Assembly (NCBI GenBank): GCA_039029935.1
Contig: JBCCFC010000083.1
Span: 1-18,958, forward strand
Source: G039029935 sp039029935
Lineage (GTDB): Bacteria; Chloroflexota; Anaerolineae; Caldilineales; Caldilineaceae
Direction: 5' to 3'
DNA length: 18,958 bases
This document shows positions 1-5,800 of the stretch, one piece after another (position 1 is the first letter of the stretch; every line of letters starts with the position of its first letter). The translations under genes and the position numbers were made by a program. The notes beneath the pieces are model-generated. The model was not told the DNA's origin, did no database searches, and saw only the letters and a list, made by a program, of their open reading frames with translations.

Positions 1-934
1 GCCAGAATGGTATGGTTGTTCCCCATTTTTCTTGGTTAAATCTTTATCATCAAACTCACTGGAGATGACACAGGAAATCAAGAAGGGGTCCGCCATACAT
101 AGCTCGTTGATTTGGGATGCCGTTTTGTCGTTGACTGGTTCTCCATACGCCTGTGCATAACGGTGGACAGCCTCTAATCCATGCTTGGGTTCAAGAGCGG
201 GTTTCATCCGAAAGATAGAAAGACGGCTTGCCTCTAGGTAATCAGCCATGATATCAAGCAGGATGCCGAGATATGAGCTTGTGACAAGCATAGGAGCCAT
301 CTTGGATTCGGAGAGCGAGTGAAAGCTACCGAGCATACTCTCATCTGGCTTACCTTGTAAGGCTTCATCTCGATACACAAAATTAGCAATGTTTTGAAAT
401 TCATCTAAGCGCTTTTTCCGCAGCAAGTTACTCTTCTCTTCACTAGGCACATCATCTTCGTCAATGCGTCTAAGATACATGTCGCGGAATTCATTGGCAA
501 ACCGATTGATGAACCCCTCTTGCAATGCATCAAACTCGTCAACCACAAGAATCACAGGTTTTGAAAAATAGTCCGACGTAAACAACGAAGAAATTTGTGT
601 CCATTTTTGAATCACCGGAAAATCACGGCGAAATGATTGTCCGAGTCTATCAACAAAGAGTTCTAAGACACTTTGCTCATCATTAATTGTTTTGGCCGAT
701 TGCAAGCTGATTACACCAATCTCAAACGCACCTTCTGCGCGCACCTGTTTGATGACTTGTCGCGTGGTCCAGCTCTTGCCCGTCTGTCGCGGTGCCCACA
801 CGGTAATGTAGTGTCCCCCCCTTGGTGATGTTGTCACCCAAGAGTTGTGCTTACGTATGGGCAATCAACTCGGTCCTGGGGGCGTAATAGTGCTGGTCTT
901 TATCCACTGGACCATAAGATGAAAATTTACGCAT
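1..934 (-). pseudogene. AAA-like ATPase, 5' part, interrupted by a stop and a frameshift
   Basis: Reading the minus strand, the gene starts MRKFSSYGPVDKDQHYYAPR at 934, preceded by a good ribosome site (GGAAGG, 4 bases away); a second ATG lies at 946. Codon 28 is TAA (851-853), where relatives appear to have Tyr. A run of seven C (815-821) holds one base too many, and the frame then resumes as GHYITVWAPRQTGKSW, containing Walker A (A-P-R-Q-T-G-K-S, about 772-795). Walker B follows as PVILVVDEFDAL (about 523-558). About 270 clean codons then continue to the left edge, where the gene is cut by the window. The family is the AAA-like ATPase group that often carries a C-terminal nuclease-like domain, which would lie outside this window; its cellular role is poorly known. 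The long intact frame after both lesions suggests either recent decay or two sequencing errors. Family assignment is from memory of similar sequences. Confidence 0.75.
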
Positions 935-984
935 AAACCCTTCCATTTTAACTACACACAACAACCCTTTTCAGTCTTTTATGC

Positions 985-1014
985 AGTATATAACAAAGAC
1001 ATAAAACGTGTATA
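985..1014 (-). promoter_or_regulatory. Possible promoter for the ATPase gene
   Basis: On the minus strand a TATACT -10 box (990 to 985) lies 18 bases after a TATACA hexamer (1014 to 1009, four of six matches to TTGACA). It would give a leader of about 45 bases before the start at 934. AT-rich DNA makes chance matches likely. Confidence 0.3.
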
Positions 1015-1043
1015 TGTTCGCTTCTTTCGATAAAGAATGCAAA

Positions 1044-1076
1044 CATGATGGGCAGGTTATCAACCGGATAATCATG
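1044..1076. repeat. Bulged stem-loop
   Basis: CATGA (1044-1048) and TTATC (1057-1061) on the left pair with GATAA (1067-1071) and TCATG (1072-1076) on the right around an AACCG loop. An 8-base bulge lies on the left side. It could be a protein-binding dyad between the divergent genes; it has no T-tract, so it is not an obvious terminator. Confidence 0.3.
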
Positions 1077-1232
1077 ATTCACTGTAAAAAGAAGCCCGAC
1101 AGTAATCGTGAGTATTTGTGGAGGTCACTGCGGTGATTTTTATGTGTGCTTCGTACAGGACTAAATCATTCAATGGAATGTGTTTCCTTTACAAGAATGA
1201 AAGGATACGACCCATGATGATTAGGCGCTTCC

Positions 1233-1265
1233 GGAGACTTTCCGGAGACTTTCCAGAGACTTTCC
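1233..1265 (+). repeat. Three 11-bp tandem direct repeats upstream of the regulator
   Basis: GGAGACTTTCC occurs at 1233-1243 and 1244-1254, followed by AGAGACTTTCC at 1255-1265. The 11-bp period is close to one helical turn, so a protein bound to each copy would sit on the same face of the DNA. The array lies about 65-97 bases upstream of the transcription start predicted from the TATAAT at 1318, a normal place for activator sites. The binding protein is unknown; autoregulation by the LuxR-type product is possible. Confidence 0.6.
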
Positions 1266-1292
1266 ATAGCTCACAAATCCACGTCCATGATA

Positions 1293-1323
1293 CACTAAAA
1301 GCAACTACTTAGTGAAATATAAT
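1293..1323 (+). promoter_or_regulatory. Probable promoter of the response regulator
   Basis: A perfect -10 hexamer TATAAT lies at 1318-1323. At the expected -35 distance the DNA reads CTAAAA, a poor match, which fits a promoter needing an activator. An inverted repeat CACTAA (1293-1298) / TTAGTG (1309-1314) covers the -35 and spacer and could be an operator. The leader would be about 60 bases. Confidence 0.45.
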
Positions 1324-1376
1324 CATCATAAATACTTTCCTTAAAAGACATCAACAACAAATATATATGCAGAACT

Positions 1377-1382
1377 AGGAGG
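1377..1382 (+). promoter_or_regulatory. Ribosome binding site AGGAGG that decides the regulator's start
   Basis: AGGAGG directly abuts a GTG codon at 1383, leaving no spacer, but lies nine bases before an in-frame TTG at 1392. The spacing favours TTG 1392 as the true start. Confidence 0.6.
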
Positions 1383-1391
1383 GTGATTGAA

Positions 1392-2033
1392 TTGACTGAA
1401 CAGGGGATCGTGCGGGTGGTTATCCTTGAAGCGTTGACCTTTGTGCAGCAGGGCATCTGTGCTGTGCTAGCCGAGACGCCAAGGATTGACGTGGTGGGGG
1501 CATTTGCCGATGTAAATGCAGGCCTGGAGGGGCTGCCGCAGATGCAGCCCGATGTCGTTGTGATGGCCGCTAGCCTCGCCAAGGAGGATCAGTTTTCCAT
1601 GGTGAAACAAATGCTATCTATGCAGCCGCAACTGCAGCTATTGATATTGGCGTCTGAGTGGCAAAAGAGTATCGCCGCCCGTGCCTTGGCGCATGGGGCT
1701 TGCAGCTATTTGGGCTATGACGCATCAGCAGAGATGCTGGTGGAGGCCATCATCGACACAGCACAGGGAACAAGCTACTTAGGGCAACCCGTAACTGCGC
1801 AACAAGCGGAACTATCCTTTGTCTCGTTGACTCGACGCCAACGTGAGGTATTGCAACTCATTGTGCAGGGGTATTCAAACAGGGAGATTGCCGAGCAATT
1901 GGGCTTTAGCATCAAGACAGCCGAACACCATCGCACACAGCTCATGAAACGGCTGGGTGTTCACAAAACAGCGGATCTGGTTTACTATGCGTTACGGCAT
2001 GGTCTAATTACAGATGTAACATCGTCGTATTAA
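1392..2033 (+). CDS. LuxR/NarL-family response regulator with a degenerate receiver domain
   Basis: A 213-residue DNA-binding transcription regulator. Residues 7-125 have the length and pattern of a receiver domain (VRVVILEALTFVQQGI..., PDVVVM, HGACSYLGYDAS). Residues 146-206 are a clear LuxR/GerE helix-turn-helix, with LTRRQREVLQL, then GYSNREIAEQLGFSIKTAEH. The chemistry of a normal receiver is missing: the acidic pair is E13-A14, the phosphoacceptor Asp is A59, and the conserved Lys before DAS is Y109. Ordinary phosphotransfer is therefore unlikely, and control may come from a ligand, a partner protein or expression level. No sensor kinase is adjacent. The same-strand giant gene begins 848 bases downstream and is the obvious candidate target (inference). 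Translation from GTG at 1383 would add three residues. The LuxR family call is secure; the target is not. Confidence 0.9.
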   Translation: MTEQGIVRVVILEALTFVQQGICAVLAETPRIDVVGAFADVNAGLEGLPQMQPDVVVMAASLAKEDQFSMVKQMLSMQPQLQLLILASEWQKSIAARALAHGACSYLGYDASAEMLVEAIIDTAQGTSYLGQPVTAQQAELSFVSLTRRQREVLQLIVQGYSNREIAEQLGFSIKTAEHHRTQLMKRLGVHKTADLVYYALRHGLITDVTSSY

Positions 2034-2036
2034 TTT

Positions 2037-2057
2037 ACAAAAATGAAAGGATGGGAC
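2037..2057 (+). repeat. 21-base motif also present before the regulator gene
   Basis: This stretch matches 1191-1211 at 18 of 21 positions, with AATGAAAGGAT identical in both. One copy lies 181 bases before the regulator start at 1392 and the other begins three bases after its stop. They may be binding sites or remnants of a small duplication. Confidence 0.4.
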
Positions 2058-2075
2058 TTATATCGAACAAAAAAC

Positions 2076-2119
2076 TAGGTGTTCACCTAATTGAACAATA
2101 ATTGAAATTATTATATAGT
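2076..2119 (+). promoter_or_regulatory. Candidate regulated promoter with two dyads
   Basis: TTGAAC (2091-2096) and TATAGT (2114-2119) are separated by 17 bases, giving a sigma70-like promoter with a predicted start near 2126. The spacer is almost entirely a dyad, AATAATT-GA-AATTATT (2097-2112). Just upstream is a perfect dyad, TAGGTG-TT-CACCTA (2076-2089), centred about 43 bases before the predicted start. This matches where LuxR-type activators bind class II promoters. The transcript would run toward the giant gene with a leader of about 755 bases. Whether the neighbouring regulator binds here is inference. Confidence 0.45.
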
Positions 2120-2338
2120 TTAATTTGCATAAATACAAAAATACTACGTCATTTTACGTAGAAAAAGAATTGTGTTTTAGAAAAACATAATGAAATTTTG
2201 CATATTACGCTGCAAATATTACCAGATCACGGCGACTTTTCTTGATTGTATATTCATCATACACATCACTGCTCCAATCTTGAACAATCAACAATCGTTG
2301 TCGGTATGCAGACCATTCATAATTCGATCAATAGCGGG

Positions 2339-2450
2339 TCAGCACTTCAGCATTTCAGCACTTCAGCATTTCAGCACACAAGCTGACAAGCTGACCGCCT
2401 GACAAGCTAACAAGCTGACAAGCTGACCGCCTGACAAGCTAAAATGCTAA
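2339..2450. repeat. Two opposed octamer arrays
   Basis: 2339-2378 is five head-to-tail octamers of the form TCAGCAYT (the last ends CA). 2379-2450 is nine octamers in the opposite sense, mostly CAAGCTGA, with CCGCCTGA, CAAGCTAA and AATGCTAA. Within the second block a 32-bp unit of four octamers (2379-2410) is repeated exactly at 2411-2442. The TCAGC core of the first block is the reverse complement of the GCTGA core of the second, so the two can form hairpins. The arrays are noncoding short tandem repeats resembling the STRRs described in filamentous cyanobacteria. Confidence 0.85.
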
Positions 2451-2463
2451 AACATTACTGACT

Positions 2464-2558
2464 CAAGGAGCAATACAACAATGTTTAATCGTAGATACAC
2501 ACAACTTCAAAAACGACCACCACCACTGTTATCACAGCCATGGCTGACACAGGGCTGA
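2464..2558 (+). pseudogene. Duplicated start region with a 25-codon ORF
   Basis: The 15 bases CAAGGAGCAATACAA at 2464-2478 recur exactly at 2868-2882, just before the giant gene, and similarity continues past the start codons (GTAGATACACACAAC against ATAGACACAGACAAC). Here ATG 2481 follows AAGGAG (2465-2470) by ten bases and reads MFNRRYTQLQKRPPPLLSQP and five more residues to TGA at 2556-2558. It is either the decayed 5' end of a tandem copy of the giant gene or a translated leader peptide. The stop codon falls in the loop of the hairpin at 2548-2564. The duplication is seen directly; its function is not known. Confidence 0.45.
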
Positions 2559-2566
2559 CCTGTGAT
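2531..2566 (+). repeat. Mutually exclusive hairpins
   Basis: CACAGG (2548-2553) pairs with CCTGTG (2559-2564) around a 5-base loop. Alternatively ATCACAG (2531-2537) pairs with CTGTGAT (2560-2566) around the palindrome AGCCATGGCT (2536-2545). The two folds share the right arm. They overlap the end of the 25-codon ORF and lie just before the promoter at 2570, so they would affect only transcripts starting further upstream. Confidence 0.4.
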
Positions 2567-2569
2567 GGC

Positions 2570-2598
2570 ATGACACCAACGCGATACATTCCTATAAC
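2570..2598 (+). promoter_or_regulatory. Probable proximal promoter of the giant gene
   Basis: ATGACA (2570-2575, five of six matches to TTGACA) and TATAAC (2593-2598, five of six to TATAAT) are separated by exactly 17 bases. Predicted start near 2605 gives a leader of about 277 bases, which would include the 2657-2780 structure. Confidence 0.5.
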
Positions 2599-2656
2599 AT
2601 AAAAAAAATCAATGATTGTGGCATAACCGTGACACGGGCATCCTGTCTGTCGCGGG

Positions 2657-2780
2657 CAGCTTAAACGCGCCACGAAATCACTTCCAGGGAGGGGTGATCG
2701 ATACGGGGCATACCAAACTATGTGATACCCCTTCCTGGAAGTAGGTTCGGCCACCTATCTGTGGTCAGCTTAAACGCGCC
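2657..2780 (+). repeat. Leader element: 15-bp direct repeats flanking a long hairpin
   Basis: CAGCTTAAACGCGCC occurs exactly at 2657-2671 and 2766-2780. Between them, 2680-2695 (ACTTCCAGGGAGGGGT) and 2727-2742 (ACCCCTTCCTGGAAGT) form a 16-bp stem with one mismatch. The 31-base loop carries a small nested CATA/TATG stem. The element would be transcribed as part of the giant gene's leader. I could not match it to a known riboswitch; no c-di-GMP or cobalamin consensus was seen. No T-tract follows, so it is not a simple terminator. Confidence 0.65.
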
Positions 2781-2868
2781 CAAAAATCTGAATGTGACAC
2801 ACGCGCACAGCCCATTGCCGTCGATTCGGCTCCCCCGCTCATGCAAAATACAATACTTGATAATCAAC

Positions 2869-2874
2869 AAGGAG
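2869..2874 (+). promoter_or_regulatory. Ribosome binding site of the giant gene
   Basis: AAGGAG lies seven bases before ATG 2882 and ten before a second in-frame ATG at 2885. Either start is possible; they differ by one Met. Confidence 0.8.
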
Positions 2875-2881
2875 CAATACA

Positions 2882-5800
2882 ATGATGTCTCATCATAGAC
2901 ACAGACAACAACAAACACAACACACGCAGCACACACAACACACACGAACACACACAGCCAAAGCGTTGACGCGGCTAATGAGCGTGGCACTGGTGGTGCT
3001 TTTCCTGCTGTCACCACTGCACACGCTGCTGCCGAGCACACTGCTGGGTGGGGTGTTGGGCGATGATCAGCTCGGTCTGACGGGTACAGCGCAGGCAGCT
3101 CCGCTGGGTCGCATGAACGCGTCAACCACACCGAATGCCATCACATTTACAAAGCGAACGTCAGACGATTATCCTATACCACAGTATGGAGGGATATTGG
3201 ATCGTAGTAGTGTCATAACCGATCTTGATGGAGATGGGGACAATGATATTGTTTCATACCAGAATAACTATCTTGTCTGGCATGAAAACGATGGTCAAGA
3301 TAGGTTTAGAGAGCGTGATATTCATCATTTTAGGTCAAATGACTATGGCGGTGCTGATAACGACAATCGTTTAAGTGACAGCAAAATAGCCATTGCAGAT
3401 ATAGATGGCGATGGACGCTTGGACATTGTCTCGGTGTTTCGCTTCGGTTCAAGTGGTTTCTTCGGTGGTAGCTCCAGAAGCAGTTATTATATAGCCTGGC
3501 ATCGAAATGAGGGTAGATCAGGGGATAGTTTTATCTTTCGGCACAGCGAAATTACCAATAACACCAACTCCGGAGGTGCGGTATTCCCTGATACTAGTGG
3601 AATCGTACGCCCTGGTATATACACAAACTTACAAAATATCATTGTCACGGATTTGAACCAAGATGATAATATGGAAATTATTGTTGGTTTCAGCAAGAGT
3701 GGCGATAATACAGTAACACTCCTTAGCAATCTGCGCTCTCATTATTCTGGCGAGTGGCGGGCAGATGTCTCTACCAATATTGCAACGCAAAATTATAGGG
3801 GCATGATTAGCATTGCAGATGTGGATAGCGATGGGGATGATGACATTGTTAGTGATTATAGTTATTGGCATGAGAATGACGGTAGTGGCGTATTCGAGCT
3901 CATTAGCGAGGAGGACGCAAACAGTGGCGAGAGTGGGTTTATTTATCACCCCGGAGCTTCGTCGTCAGCATTAACATCATTAGCGTTTGCGACGGATGTG
4001 GATGCTGATGGGGACATGGATATGGTTGCGATTGTGAATCGCACACTACAGTGGATGGAGAATGACGGCACACAGAATTTTAAACGCAATGTAATCGCTA
4101 GAGGCATACCAATACCATTAGATGTTGATTATAACTACAGTTTTTATTATTTTTATGCGTATCCGGTAGATATAGACAACGATGGGGATCTCGACGCCGT
4201 TTTTCAATCCGATACAAATAGGATAACAGTTTGGCTTGAGACAAATAGTACGGGAAATTTCCCTATCCATTATATAGATTCAAATCGTTCTGATGGCGAA
4301 AGATTGGCATCAATTGTGGATTGGGATCGCGATGGCGATCTGGATATTATGTCTTTTCCTAGCAATAGGACAATGTTTCGCAACGATTCCAACGTTCTGG
4401 GAACCATAACCTACACCGAAGGGGAGAATGATGGCAATCCTGTGGCGCTCACCTCCACAGCGGCCGCTCTCGGCCTGCGCACTGATGCTGATTGGGGCGA
4501 TGGCGCATCACTGCTCATCCAGATCACCGAGAATGCCCATGATGCTGACGAACTGAGCATTGGCGGTGATTTCTCGATTGTTGGCAGCGATGTCATCTCC
4601 AATGGCGTCACCATCGGCAGTGTTGTCGACACCAGCGGTATTGCCAATGATGGCATTGTGACTGGCACCAACACCATCCAGATCAATTTCAACAGCAACG
4701 CCACCAATGCCGCCATCCAAAAGCTGATCTGCGCCATCGAGTATCGCAATACGTCCGAGACGGCCAGCACAAGTCAACGCGAAGTCACCTATACACTGAC
4801 CGACAAAAATGACACTGTGCGCCCCTTTATGACCAATATCACCTTTTTGCCCGAACCTGATGTGGTCTCAGTCACACGTGCTGGTGCCAGCCCGACGAAT
4901 GCCAGTACCCTCAATTTCACGGTCAACTTTGATACTGCTGTCACAGGCGTGAATTTTGATGATTTTCAACTATTCACCGATGGCAACATTGCAGGTGCGT
5001 TGATTGAAGAAGTGACGGGCAGCGCCACAACCTATCATGTCACCATTGATTCAGGCGGTGGTACAGGCGACATCCGCCTTGATGTCATTGACAATGGCAC
5101 TATTCTTGGCACAAACGGCAGTGTTCCGCTCAGTGCCGCCTATAGCAGTGGTGAGGCATTCAGCGTTGACCGCACAGAACCCGTTGTCGCCAACGTGTCT
5201 TCCACCAAAGCGGATGGCGTCTATGGCGTGGGTGAACACATCCCCATTGTCGTCACCTTTGACGATATCGTAACCGTCTCTGGTGTGCCCAAGATCACCT
5301 TGGTGACGGCGTCGGCAGGCGGCACAAATGCGGTGGCAAATTATGTCAGCGGTTCGGACACCTACACGCTCACCTTTGCCTATACGGTGGGTGTGGCACA
5401 AAATAGCCCAGACCTTGGCTATGCATCGATCAACGCACTCTCGGTCAATGGAGGCAGCATTGTGGATAACGTAGGCAATGACGCCGACACCACCTTTGCC
5501 ATCCCCAAAGAAGCCAATTCGCTGAGTGCCAACAGTGACATTGTAATCGATACCACTGGCCCTGTTGTGCGCAGTGTCACCTCGCCCAACCCAGATGGTA
5601 TCTATGGCCCCGTCGATGTCGTCACCATTGAGGTTGGCTTTGATGAAATCGTGACAGTAGATGGCACACCACAACTGACCTTGGACACCAGCGAGCGTGG
5701 CAGTGACGCCATTGTCGATTATGTCAGCGGCTCCGGCAGCTATACACTGACCTTTGCCTACACGGTCGAGGTGGGGCACAACAACCTTGATCTCAACTAT

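Larger units (their letters stand above)
935..1376. other. Intergenic region between ATPase and regulator
   Basis: No convincing gene is seen in these 442 bases, although a 64-codon frame at 1118-1312 is open. The region separates two divergently transcribed units, so it should hold both promoters. It contains an imperfect hairpin (1044-1076), a 21-base motif repeated after the regulator gene (1191-1211), three 11-bp direct repeats (1233-1265) and a -10 box for the regulator (1318-1323). Confidence 0.6.
2034..2881. other. 848-bp control region between the regulator and the giant gene
   Basis: No full gene is seen. From left to right it holds a copy of the 1191-1211 motif (2037-2057), a promoter with two dyads (2076-2119), AT-rich DNA, a 40-codon minus-strand open stretch (2205-2327), opposed octamer arrays (2339-2450), a duplicate of the giant gene's start region with a 25-codon ORF (2464-2558), a promoter (2570-2598), paired 15-bp direct repeats around a hairpin (2657-2780), and the giant gene's ribosome site (2869-2874). 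A 70-codon frame at 2190-2402 runs through the octamers and has no ribosome site. Confidence 0.7.

Noticed and set aside
1118..1312. 64-codon plus-strand frame before the regulator
   Set aside because: It runs through the 11-bp repeats and the promoter region, shows no recognisable protein pattern, and its composition resembles intergenic DNA.
2190..2402. 70-codon plus-strand frame in the control region
   Set aside because: No ribosome site is present and its second half is translated octamer repeats.
2339..2450. CRISPR array
   Set aside because: The units are 8 bp and contiguous with no unique spacers.
2680..2742. Rho-independent terminator
   Set aside because: The stem is long but no T-tract follows either arm, and the loop is 31 bases.
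2629..2800. Known riboswitch in the leader (c-di-GMP or cobalamin)
   Set aside because: The conserved core bases of these classes were not found; only generic stems and direct repeats are visible.
2718..3131. Minus-strand frame of 137 codons over the giant gene's start
   Set aside because: It overlaps the signal-peptide region and leader antisense, and its Cys/Val-rich run is simply the complement of the CA-rich tract.
5051..5779. Minus-strand frame of 242 codons
   Set aside because: It is antisense to well-conserved Ig-like repeats; long shadow frames are expected opposite Asp/Thr-rich repetitive coding DNA. The same applies to 8947-9783 and 12764-13591.
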